From Ignavibacterium sp. (GTDB lineage: Bacteria; Bacteroidota; Ignavibacteria; Ignavibacteriales; Ignavibacteriaceae), in the NCBI GenBank assembly GCA_018059515.1, contig JAGOXU010000002.1, forward strand, positions 1 through 41,523: 41,523 nucleotides of DNA. Direction: 5' to 3'. Positions 8,075-15,343 of this stretch are shown piece by piece (position 1 is the first letter of the stretch; every line of letters starts with the position of its first letter). The notes beneath the pieces are model-generated. The model searched no databases. It was given only the letters and a program-made list of their open reading frames with translations, and was not told the origin of the DNA. Both the position numbers and the translations under genes were made by a program.

Positions 8075-9115
8075 TTAAATACCACTGCGTAAAAATCTTG
8101 GTTCTTCTAATGTTAACATTATAGAAATTCTATGTGAATCATCTAATCTTTCAACTGCTGAAGTGCTAAATCTAGCGAAAGAATAATCGATATTAAGTTT
8201 TGGCAATTTAACACCTGCACCGACTGTAAATTGTTTTACATCGTTGTAGCCGCCTCTAACGTAAATCAAATTCTTAAATGTATATTCTAATCCGGCGTGC
8301 ATATCAAAACTAACAGGTCCAACATTAAAGTTTGATGCAAAACGTCTGTTTTCAAATCTTATATCAAAATCTAAAGCAGGCATAATATATCCGCCAAGAA
8401 ATTCTATAACTTTGTAAGCCGCACCAACTTTTAGAGTGGGGGATACAAGTTCATTTCTGCCGGTACTCCAGGCAACCAAGGTAGTTGTTGCATCTTGTAA
8501 GTTTGCACCAAGAAATAAATTTTCCATTGGTATGTAATAAGCGCCAACATCAAATCCGATTCCTGTTGCGCTAAACTCTGCTAAATCTCTTCTGATAATT
8601 TTAGCATTTATACCCCAATAAAAATCATCAGTTTGTCTTTTTGCAAAGGTTAGATAAAACGCCCAATCTTGATTACTGAATTCACTTATTCTGCTGTAAT
8701 CAAGTCTATCATTATCATTGATATCTATTACACCATTATTATTAGCATCAATTAAGGCTTTACGTGTATCAGGAATTCCATCAACGCCTAATCTCATTAT
8801 GCTTAATCCAAAACTCATATCATTTTGAAAGGGAATAGCGACGGAGCCGTAATCGTAATTAACCAAATTGCCAAATTGCTCCGAGTGCATTAAAGAAAGC
8901 TGTGGATAATTTATATTTGCAAGCCCTGCAGGATTGTAGTAGCCGGATGTAACATCATTTGCAACGGCAACAAAGGCGCCGCCCATTCCAAGTGCACGAC
9001 CGCCAACGCCAAGTGCCATAAACTCACCTGCGTATTTTGCAATTACCGTTTGTGCTTGCAATGAAGAGCTTAATAAAATTAGAGTTGTAAAAAGAAAAGC
9101 TGATTTTTTGAACAT
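8075..9115 (-). CDS. PorV/PorQ-family outer-membrane protein
   Basis: A 346-residue exported protein with signal peptide ending SLQAQ (about residue 22). The family signature region is clear: a Gly/Ala-rich start (MALGVGGRALGMGGAFVAVANDV) then GYYNPAGLANI, as in PorV/PorQ/UPF0164 proteins, which are FadL-like 14-strand barrels. PorV carries T9SS cargo to the attachment complex. It stands alone, so a PorV homologue or a separate transport role are both possible. Odd feature: residues 123-134 (DANNNGVIDIND) look like an EF-hand/dockerin calcium loop within an extracellular-loop position. It shares the terminator at 8011-8047 with the convergent gene. Confidence 0.85.
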   Translation of the reverse strand: MFKKSAFLFTTLILLSSSLQAQTVIAKYAGEFMALGVGGRALGMGGAFVAVANDVTSGYYNPAGLANINYPQLSLMHSEQFGNLVNYDYGSVAIPFQNDMSFGLSIMRLGVDGIPDTRKALIDANNNGVIDINDNDRLDYSRISEFSNQDWAFYLTFAKRQTDDFYWGINAKIIRRDLAEFSATGIGFDVGAYYIPMENLFLGANLQDATTTLVAWSTGRNELVSPTLKVGAAYKVIEFLGGYIMPALDFDIRFENRRFASNFNVGPVSFDMHAGLEYTFKNLIYVRGGYNDVKQFTVGAGVKLPKLNIDYSFARFSTSAVERLDDSHRISIMLTLEEPRFLRSGI

Positions 9116-9255
9116 ATATTGTAACTCCTGTTAGCAAAGGATTATATCTTGGTTGAGAAAATTGAGAATTTGGAATATAAAGTCAAGGCTAAATTAATTA
9201 GAATAAATTGATTCTTCTAATTTTTTGAGAAAATTAACCTGAAATTATTACCAGT

Positions 9256-9752
9256 TATTAAGAGCCATATCCTTACAGGTACTTATTGAACTGTAAACGA
9301 ATTGCTAATTAGTTCATTTTCAAAAACATAATTGGAATTAAACGAATATGGAATCCTGATACGGTATGTTCCGTTTTCATTTAATGATAAACTATTCGTT
9401 ATAGTTTCCATATAGCGTATTGTTAGATCGATACCTGGACACATCGCAAGACAAGGTAATCCAAAATTAGAATGTTCAAGCCAATTTCCATTTTCATTTT
9501 TATCAATATAAAATGCTAACGATGTACAGCAGCTTGCAAGATGCGCAGTTGAAGAGTTTGAATTATTTATGATAAAGCTAATTGAGTCGTTACTTTGATA
9601 GGATGATTTGTTGGTTTGTACTTTTAGTTTTTGATTATTTTCATTCGGATCTTCAGAACAACTGTAAATGAATAAAACAAAAATTATTAGAAAGAATTGC
9701 GGTTTCATCTTTTAACTCCTTTTCACAATTATCACTATGCTATTAAGAGCCA
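9256..9752. repeat. 12-bp direct repeats flanking the small lipoprotein gene
   Basis: TATTAAGAGCCA occurs at 9256-9267 and again in the same orientation at 9741-9752, and both copies are followed within a few bases by a CTTAC-like stretch. They bracket the lipoprotein gene at 9283-9708 closely on both sides. This could be a recombination footprint or a shared regulatory element; no recombinase is nearby. Confidence 0.5.
9283..9708 (-). CDS. Small hypothetical lipoprotein
   Basis: A 141-residue protein with signal peptide and lipobox IYSC (Cys17), so likely lipid-anchored. The mature part has a beta-sandwich look: SISFIINNSNSS, then NGTYRIRIPYSF near the C-terminus. Four further Cys (about residues 60-61, 85 and 89) could form disulfides outside the cytoplasm. 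The pattern is loosely like Ig-like or BsuPI-type domains, but I would not assign either. It is monocistronic and flanked by 12-bp direct repeats. Confidence 0.65.
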   Translation of the reverse strand: MKPQFFLIIFVLFIYSCSEDPNENNQKLKVQTNKSSYQSNDSISFIINNSNSSTAHLASCCTSLAFYIDKNENGNWLEHSNFGLPCLAMCPGIDLTIRYMETITNSLSLNENGTYRIRIPYSFNSNYVFENELISNSFTVQ

Positions 9753-9910
9753 CTTACGGTAGTAACTTAGAACATTTTTTGGGAATTATCAAACTACTTT
9801 TTCTGCATCAACTTAATCGTTGGCAATAAATTTGGTAAAGCTAAGTTTGATGGCGTTGGAGATCAGTACAAAATTCCGTTTGAGAATGTTGGAAAGTAGT
9901 TTTAAATGAA

Positions 9911-9956
9911 AAAGAGATGACAACTTTAATAAATGAATTAAAGTTTCCATCTCTTT
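9911..9956 (-). terminator. Two-part hairpin terminator of gpmA
   Basis: An outer stem of 9 bp (9911-9919 with 9948-9956) and an inner stem of 9 bp (9922-9930 with 9937-9945) are separated by a 2/2 internal loop, with a 6-nt apical loop. On the minus strand a T-rich tract follows. It lies about 40 nt past the gpmA stop. Confidence 0.8.
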
Positions 9957-9995
9957 ACATAAAAAAATAATAATTAAATTCCTCCTTAGGGTGCT

Positions 9996-10742
9996 TTATT
10001 TCACCTTCCCCTGATTTGCTACTGCAGCCGCAGCTTTTGCAATTGCATCCTGATCGCCGAGATAATAATGCTTAATTGGTTTTAAGTTTTCATCTAACTC
10101 GTAAACCAATGGAATTCCTGTTGGAATGTTTAACTCAACAATTTCATTTTCGGGAACATTATCAAAATACTTTACAAGCGCACGCAAGCTGTTTCCGTGT
10201 GCAGTTATCAAAACACGTTTACCTGATTTTACCATTGGTGCAATCGTGCCCTCCCAGTAAGGTACAAAACGAGCAACTGTATCTTTTAAACATTCCGTTA
10301 ATGGAAGTTCATCACCCTTTAAATCTGCATAGCGCGGATCTTTTCCGGGAAATCTTTCATCACTTTTTTCTAAAGCCGGCGGTTGTGTATCGTAACTTCT
10401 TCGCCAGATTTTTACTTGATCTTCACCAAATTTCTGTGCTGTTTCAGCTTTGTTTAATCCTTGCAAAGCTCCGTAATGTCTTTCGTTTAATCTCCAGTGG
10501 CGAATAACAGGTATCCACATTAAATCTAATCCATCAAGTGTAATCCATAAAGTTCTGATTGCTCTTTTTAAAACTGAAGTGTAAGCAATATCAAATTTAT
10601 ATCCTTCTTTTTTTAAAACTTCACCGGCGCTTTTTGCTTCAACTAATCCTTTTTCGGAAAGATCAACATCGGTCCAGCCTGTAAATCTATTTTCCTTATT
10701 CCAGGTGCTTTCCCCGTGGCGTAATAAAACTAGTTTATACAT
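9996..10742 (-). CDS. gpmA: 2,3-bisphosphoglycerate-dependent phosphoglycerate mutase
   Basis: A glycolytic/gluconeogenic enzyme interconverting 3- and 2-phosphoglycerate in the cytoplasm. The catalytic [12 protein letters not shown] is at the N-terminus with the phospho-histidine at His9. [23 protein letters not shown] and the second active-site His in [11 protein letters not shown] are also present. I prefer the ATG at 10742 over one four codons upstream (10754), because a GGAG precedes it by six bases and the resulting 248 residues match the family. Single gene, ended by the hairpin at 9911-9956. Confidence 0.95.
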   Translation of the reverse strand: MYKLVLLRHGESTWNKENRFTGWTDVDLSEKGLVEAKSAGEVLKKEGYKFDIAYTSVLKRAIRTLWITLDGLDLMWIPVIRHWRLNERHYGALQGLNKAETAQKFGEDQVKIWRRSYDTQPPALEKSDERFPGKDPRYADLKGDELPLTECLKDTVARFVPYWEGTIAPMVKSGKRVLITAHGNSLRALVKYFDNVPENEIVELNIPTGIPLVYELDENLKPIKHYYLGDQDAIAKAAAAVANQGKVK

Positions 10743-10833
10743 TTTAATCTCCATACTTGTTAAAATATCTATTCAAAATTGATGTTCAAAAATAGGCAAT
10801 GATAGAGAGATGTGAAATGTTAAAAATCAAAAA

Positions 10834-10857
10834 CTTGTCCTGAACTTGAGGAAGGAT
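10834..10857. repeat. Degenerate dispersed repeat (CTGAGCTTGTCGAAGG type)
   Basis: CTTGTCCTGAACTTGAGGAAGGAT is a degenerate copy of the short motif that also appears in the hairpins near 40350 and 41400-41465. It lies in the 222-bp gap upstream of gpmA. No other content was recognised in that gap. Confidence 0.45.
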
Positions 10858-10964
10858 TAAAACTTTAAAAGAATTAAAGCGATAACAAAAACTCAAATTA
10901 AAAATCTATCTCAGCTTTTTGATCAAGCTAACAATGAAGCAATTAAACAATTTTACAATTGAAA

Positions 10965-12290
10965 TTACATTTTCTTCAATGCAGATTTAAGAATTAAAAA
11001 TCCAATAATTCCTGAAATTAATGATGCTGAAAGAATTCCGACTTTTGCAATATTTAAAAGTTCTTCCGAATCAAACGCAAGATTAGCAATGAACAAAGAC
11101 ATTGTAAATCCGATACCGGCAATAATTGAAGCCGCATATATTTTTTTCCAGCTAACTCCTTCTGGTACAGAAGCAATTTTTAGTTTTACTGCTAGATATG
11201 AAAATCCAAATATTCCAATTTGTTTACCAATAAATAATCCGAATATTATACCAAGACTAACAGAATGAGTAAGTGCGGAGGAAAATCCTGCGCCGATTGT
11301 AACGCCTGCATTTGCAAGCGCAAAAACCGGCATAATAAGAAACGAAACCCATGGGTGAAGCCCCTGTTCAAATCTTTGCAGCGGAGTTAATATTTTCTCA
11401 CAGTTATTTTCTATATGATCGATAATTGTTAATCGCTCCGAATTTGTTAAAACATCTTCGCCATGCTCTCCGGCATTATCAAAATCCTTCAACAGGTTCT
11501 CAGTTTCATTTTTAAATTTCTTCGTATTTATCCTGGATGAAACAGGAATTGTAAAAGCAAGTAAAACACCTGCAACGGTTGCGTGCACACCGGATTTTAG
11601 AAATGCCAGCCAAAGAACAATTCCAACAAATGTATAAATAAGTAAATTTCTTACACCCATTTTGTTCAGGGCAATTAATAAGACTATTAATCCACCCGCA
11701 ATTATTAAACTTGTAAAAGAAATATTTGAAGTATAAAAAAACGCAATCACTAAAACAGCGCCAAGATCATCTACAATTGCAAGGGCAAGAATAAAAATCT
11801 TTAATGAAAGTGGTACGCGTTTACCAAGCAGTGCAAGTATTCCAACAACAAAAGCAATATCGGTCGCCATTGGAATTCCCCAGCCGGATGATGCTTCGGT
11901 TCCCGAATTAAAAAAGAAATAAATTAATGCGGGAAAAACCATTCCGCCTAAAGCAGCGGCAATTGGCAGCGCAGCTTTTTTTGCTGAGGATAGTTCACCC
12001 ACAAATAACTCTCTTTTTATTTCCAATCCTACAACAAAGAAAAATATCACCATCAATCCATCATTTATCCAATGATGAAGGGAATACTTTAAACTCATTC
12101 CAGCTAAATCAATTGTAAAATATGTATGCCATAGGCTGTGATATGAATCTGCGAAAGGTGAATTTGCCCATGCAAGTGCAATTACAGTTGCGATTATTAA
12201 TAATATACCGCCAGATGCTTCTTGATGAAGAAATTCCTGAATTGGATAAGTTAATCTCTCAATTGGAGTTTTAGGTTGATCATGTTTCAT
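10965..12290 (-). CDS. nhaA: Na+/H+ antiporter NhaA
   Basis: A 441-residue inner-membrane antiporter exporting Na+ in exchange for protons. Family motifs: VVGLEIKREL, PMATDIAFVVGILALLGKRVP (Asp144) and the ion-binding pair Asp174-Asp175 in AIVDDLGAV. The protein is longer than E. coli NhaA (388) because of a charged cytoplasmic loop (about residues 255-300, NTKKFKNETENLL and onward), common in non-enteric NhaA. It stands alone, about 60 nt upstream-side from the thiamine-binding gene, with no adjacent regulator seen. Confidence 0.96.
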   Translation of the reverse strand: MKHDQPKTPIERLTYPIQEFLHQEASGGILLIIATVIALAWANSPFADSYHSLWHTYFTIDLAGMSLKYSLHHWINDGLMVIFFFVVGLEIKRELFVGELSSAKKAALPIAAALGGMVFPALIYFFFNSGTEASSGWGIPMATDIAFVVGILALLGKRVPLSLKIFILALAIVDDLGAVLVIAFFYTSNISFTSLIIAGGLIVLLIALNKMGVRNLLIYTFVGIVLWLAFLKSGVHATVAGVLLAFTIPVSSRINTKKFKNETENLLKDFDNAGEHGEDVLTNSERLTIIDHIENNCEKILTPLQRFEQGLHPWVSFLIMPVFALANAGVTIGAGFSSALTHSVSLGIIFGLFIGKQIGIFGFSYLAVKLKIASVPEGVSWKKIYAASIIAGIGFTMSLFIANLAFDSEELLNIAKVGILSASLISGIIGFLILKSALKKM

Positions 12291-12353
12291 TTATGTGATC
12301 TCAAATTATTTGTTTGGTGATTATATATTAACGATAAAAAATTAAAGATAGTT

Positions 12354-12668
12354 TCAAACAATATTATCTTCTGAAATTTTTAGCTGTACACTTTTTATTT
12401 TATCCTCCATCGTTTGATCGCGATCAGTTCTTGTCCCAACTCTTAATGTTGTTGATATCCTTGGTGAACCCATTTCGTGAACTCGTTCGTGACATTTTTT
12501 AACAACATTAAATACAACATCCCACTCGCCTTCAATGTTTGTTCCATAAGCATGAAGCATTGAATTTAGTCCCGCTTGCTTTATTATTTTTTCACACTCG
12601 GCGATATATTTTGAAACGGACAGACCAACTCCTATTGGAACGATGCAAAAATCAACAATTACTTTCAT
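12354..12668 (-). CDS. MTH1187-family thiamine-binding protein
   Basis: A 104-residue small ferredoxin-like fold protein. Family features: DFCIVPIGVGLSVSKYIAECE at the N-terminus, the LHAYGTNIEGEWDVVF segment, and GSPRISTTLRVGTRTDR near the end. Members (YqgV/MTH1187, formerly DUF77) are cytoplasmic and bind thiamine or hydroxymethyl-thiazole; their exact role is not settled. It could share a transcript with nhaA (63 nt apart, same strand), though no functional link is evident. Confidence 0.9.
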   Translation of the reverse strand: MKVIVDFCIVPIGVGLSVSKYIAECEKIIKQAGLNSMLHAYGTNIEGEWDVVFNVVKKCHERVHEMGSPRISTTLRVGTRTDRDQTMEDKIKSVQLKISEDNIV

Positions 12669-12745
12669 TTAAACCTCATATTAAAAAATATTTTTATTTA
12701 GTTGTAACGTGCTTTTCATTTTTAATGCTAGAATGCAAAATAATA

Positions 12746-12798
12746 CGAAGTAATCTTACAATTATTAGATTGCTTCGGCTTATCGCCATCACAATGAC
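12746..12798. repeat. Dispersed palindromic repeat
   Basis: CGAAGTAATCT (12746-12756) pairs with AGATTGCTTCG (12767-12777) with one mismatch. The right half continues to 12798 as a sequence whose reverse complement begins GTCATTG and ends CGAAGCAATCT, the same pattern as the repeat at 40302-40332. It lies just past the stop of the AEC transporter gene and may help end its transcript. Confidence 0.6.
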
Positions 12799-12806
12799 TT
12801 TCTCTA

Positions 12807-13754
12807 TTAAATCAAACTAAAACTTTTTAAAATTAATATTCCTAATGATATTGTAAATACCGAACCGAGTGTTGTTATCATTATAATATTTCCTGCAAGT
12901 TTAGAGTTTGCACCCATTACATCAGCCATAACAAAGCTTGCAATTGCTGTTGGACAGGCAAACAAAATAAACATGATTCCTAAATCAACATCTTTATAAT
13001 CTAAAAGATAAGCTCCGAATGTTAGTACAATTGGTATTACGATAATTTTTATCGCTGATGCGGAGAACGCAAGTTTAGATGCACGTTTTAGATTTTCAAT
13101 ATTTAGTGAGCCGCCTATTCCAATTAATGCTAGCGGCAAAGCAAGATCAGCAAGAAATGTTCCTGTTGTTACAAACATACCGGGTAGTTTTATTTTTAGA
13201 TATGAAAACGGTAAAGCAAAAACAACTGCAAGTATTAATGGGTTTAACAGTACATCTAAAAAAGCGGATTTGATTATTGGTGATTCTTTTTTGCGTAATG
13301 GAATAGTTAATACAATCACTGCAAGCACATTATACAAAGGAAGCAAGAAAGCTAAAATTATTGTTGCCTTGCCAAGTGCATTGAGTCCAAATAAATTTGT
13401 GATTAATGCAAGTCCAACAATTGCATAGTTGCCTCTAAATGCACCTTGAATGAATGCGCTTTTATCCGCAGGATTTTTAATGTATGGAATTGTGCCGAGC
13501 CAAATTAAAAGATAAGTAATCGTTGTACCGAAATAGATGTATGCGATTTGGCTAAACTCAAAAACTTGTGATAAATCCAGAACGGAAATTTTTAGAAAGA
13601 TAAAAACCGGAAGTGATATTTGAAATACAAATTTTGAAGTAACATCTACAAAGACCTCATTTATTATTTTTCTTTTTCTGGCAAAAAACCCAACTGCAAT
13701 TATTAAAAATACAGGTGCAACAATGTTTGCGGTAAATAATATGTTATCAAACAA
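12807..13754 (-). CDS. AEC (auxin efflux carrier) family transporter
   Basis: A 315-residue membrane protein with about ten hydrophobic segments arranged as two five-helix repeats. The N-terminal VAPVFLIIAVGFFARKRKIIN and the FACPTAIASFVMADVMG segment near the end are typical of the bacterial AEC (MleP/MdcF-like) carriers, which move organic acids such as malate or malonate. The substrate cannot be read from the sequence. Its start overlaps the thioesterase gene by 8 bp, suggesting translational coupling. Confidence 0.9.
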   Translation of the reverse strand: MFDNILFTANIVAPVFLIIAVGFFARKRKIINEVFVDVTSKFVFQISLPVFIFLKISVLDLSQVFEFSQIAYIYFGTTITYLLIWLGTIPYIKNPADKSAFIQGAFRGNYAIVGLALITNLFGLNALGKATIILAFLLPLYNVLAVIVLTIPLRKKESPIIKSAFLDVLLNPLILAVVFALPFSYLKIKLPGMFVTTGTFLADLALPLALIGIGGSLNIENLKRASKLAFSASAIKIIVIPIVLTFGAYLLDYKDVDLGIMFILFACPTAIASFVMADVMGANSKLAGNIIMITTLGSVFTISLGILILKSFSLI

Positions 13755-14208
13755 AAGAATTACCCATTACATTTCTATTTTTTTGATTCTCAATTAGCTC
13801 TTTAAATTTTCCAGGGACAGAAACAAGTTTATTAATTTTATAATCAAAAAAAGCAATACCTGTTTTAGCACGAGCAATTTCTTTACCGTTTGCTTTGTTT
13901 GTTATTTTAAAAATAAAATCACATCCGTTTTTAATAAAATTATCAACCGTTACTTCAAAAAGTAAAACATCGCCGTGGTAGCCTTGTGATTTGTACTGAA
14001 GAGCTGCATCAAACATAATAATTCCAGCACCGCACGTATCAACTTCTGAGTAGCCCCAATTTTTTAGAAATAATATTCGTGCTTCATGCACCATCGAAAG
14101 AATTGAATCGTTACTTAGATGCCCTGCAAAGTTAACATCATAAACTCTAACGGAAATCTCCGTAGAAAAAATAAATTTATTTGGAAGGTCAATTTTTACT
14201 CGTTGCAT
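13747..14208 (-). CDS. Hotdog-fold acyl-CoA thioesterase (4HBT family)
   Basis: A 153-residue protein. The segment EISVRVYDVNFAGHLSNDSILSM, with Asp in VYDVNFAGH and a following helix VHEARILFLKNWG, matches the 4-hydroxybenzoyl-CoA thioesterase/YbgC active-site region. It should hydrolyse an acyl-CoA thioester in the cytoplasm; the acyl group is unknown. It overlaps the AEC transporter gene by 8 bp, so an acid released by the thioesterase might be exported by the carrier; that link is inference. Confidence 0.85.
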   Translation of the reverse strand: MQRVKIDLPNKFIFSTEISVRVYDVNFAGHLSNDSILSMVHEARILFLKNWGYSEVDTCGAGIIMFDAALQYKSQGYHGDVLLFEVTVDNFIKNGCDFIFKITNKANGKEIARAKTGIAFFDYKINKLVSVPGKFKELIENQKNRNVMGNSFV

Positions 14209-14223
14209 TTACAATGATTATAA

Positions 14224-14634
14224 TTAGTTGTTAAGAATATTTAAAGCCCACGATTGAAATCTTTCCGCATACTTCTGTAATTGAGTTATATCCTTTTTGT
14301 TATATTCATCACCGGAATATGATACCAAGTTCTTTTGATCAATTATTTTTCTTAAGTGATTTAATGCTTTAGATTTTTCCAAGCTTTCTTTTAAAATTTC
14401 ATCGAGAAATGTTATAATTTGCATATGATTATTACCGCTGCTTTTAGCCGAACTTAGTTTTATTGTTATCGCATCAGAATAAGCGATGGCAGAATGTACA
14501 AATAATACACCTGCTGCGTTATAATAATTAAATTCAGTAGAAACAATTGCAGCATCAAAAAAACTTTGAGCAATTTTTTTGTAAGATAAATATTTATTGT
14601 AATTGATTTTTATGTGTGGTGATTTTTTAGTCAT
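14224..14634 (-). CDS. HEPN-domain-like protein paired with a nucleotidyltransferase
   Basis: A 136-residue all-helical protein resembling HEPN domains: YNAAGVLFVHSAIAYSDAI in the second helix region and YAERFQSWALNIL at the C-terminus. I see no R-x(4-6)-H motif, so ribonuclease activity of the usual HEPN kind is not supported. It overlaps the upstream wHTH-nucleotidyltransferase gene by 8 bp, the classic arrangement of MNT/HEPN modules, which often act as toxin-antitoxin pairs in which MNT modifies HEPN. Without the catalytic motif this may be an inactive or structural variant. Confidence 0.65.
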   Translation of the reverse strand: MTKKSPHIKINYNKYLSYKKIAQSFFDAAIVSTEFNYYNAAGVLFVHSAIAYSDAITIKLSSAKSSGNNHMQIITFLDEILKESLEKSKALNHLRKIIDQKNLVSYSGDEYNKKDITQLQKYAERFQSWALNILNN

Positions 14635-15244
14635 TTAATATTCTTCTGATCGATAAACCACTAAACACAATTCCATCTTCAACTATGTTATTTGCCGGCG
14701 GTGATTTACTTTTTATTTTTTTCATAAATTCTTTTTGTGTAAAAATTATTGTAGATAAATTTATTCCAAATCGTTTCTTCAAATTCAAAATTAGTGTGGT
14801 AAGTTTATCTTCAATTTTAAGTTTATTCTCGGAATTCTTCACAATAACCGCAACATCAAAATCACTTTCGTAATTTTCTTCAATTCGAGCAACACTTCCA
14901 AATAAAATTAAACTTAAAGATAGTTTGCCTATTGTTTTTTTTATTTCAGATTGAATCTTGCTTAATAGATTTCTTTCAAAATCAAGTATTGGCAAGATAG
15001 CTTCATTTAAAATTACGCTATCAATATTTAAAGTAAACAAATGATCTCTTCCGCCTTTTTGTCTGATTACAAGGTTAAGTTTTTCAAGTTTAGTTAAAGC
15101 TTGTAAGCAGGAAGGAGCGCTTAATCCAGCCTTTTTAGAAATTTCTCGACCCGAGGCTCCTAATTTATTATCCTGTAAAGCGCGAAGCACAGCAACGTTG
15201 GAATAAGTTGAAAAAATTTCATTTAAGATTTTATGTACTATCAT
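14627..15244 (-). CDS. Winged-helix / minimal nucleotidyltransferase fusion protein
   Basis: A 205-residue two-domain protein. Residues about 10-75 form a winged helix (ASGREISKKAGLSAPSCLQALTKLEKLNLVIRQ). Residues about 105-205 form a minimal nucleotidyltransferase with LFGSVARIEENYESDFDVAV (Gly116-Ser117, Asp128, Asp130). The usual third carboxylate strand reads NLSTIIFT, without an obvious acid, so catalysis may be altered. Known MNTs can AMPylate their HEPN partners. The fused winged helix suggests it also binds its own promoter; two CCTTACA repeats lie just upstream. It overlaps the HEPN gene downstream by 8 bp. Confidence 0.8.
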   Translation of the reverse strand: MIVHKILNEIFSTYSNVAVLRALQDNKLGASGREISKKAGLSAPSCLQALTKLEKLNLVIRQKGGRDHLFTLNIDSVILNEAILPILDFERNLLSKIQSEIKKTIGKLSLSLILFGSVARIEENYESDFDVAVIVKNSENKLKIEDKLTTLILNLKKRFGINLSTIIFTQKEFMKKIKSKSPPANNIVEDGIVFSGLSIRRILND

Positions 15245-15290
15245 CTGACTGTCAGTTTATCCTTACATATGTTAGTTATTCCTTACAAAC
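15245..15290 (-). promoter_or_regulatory. Candidate operator of the wHTH-MNT/HEPN operon
   Basis: Immediately before the start codon is an 11-base palindrome, CTGACTGTCAG (15245-15255). Upstream lie two copies of CCTTACA (15261-15267 and 15281-15287) exactly 20 bp apart, about two helical turns, each in a TTAT(T)CCTTACA context. The spacing fits a dimeric or tandem DNA-binding protein. Binding by the adjacent winged-helix protein is inference. Confidence 0.45.
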
Positions 15291-15343
15291 ATAAAGCTCA
15301 AAATTATTTTATCCAATAGATGTTTTAATAATAATTTACAGAA

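Noticed and set aside
9780-9900. Open stretch of about 40 codons ending NKFGKAKFDGVGDQYK...VGK and stop (near 9897)
   Set aside because: No start codon, no ribosome-binding site and no recognised family. Possibly a gene remnant, but chance is as likely.
10076-10507. 143-codon plus-strand open frame opposite gpmA
   Set aside because: It is the antisense shadow of a conserved glycolytic gene and encodes a low-complexity His/Leu-rich peptide with no family features.
10743-10754. Upstream ATG for gpmA adding four residues (MEIK)
   Set aside because: The second ATG has a GGAG six bases before it and gives the usual 248-residue length with LVLLRHGES at the N-terminus.
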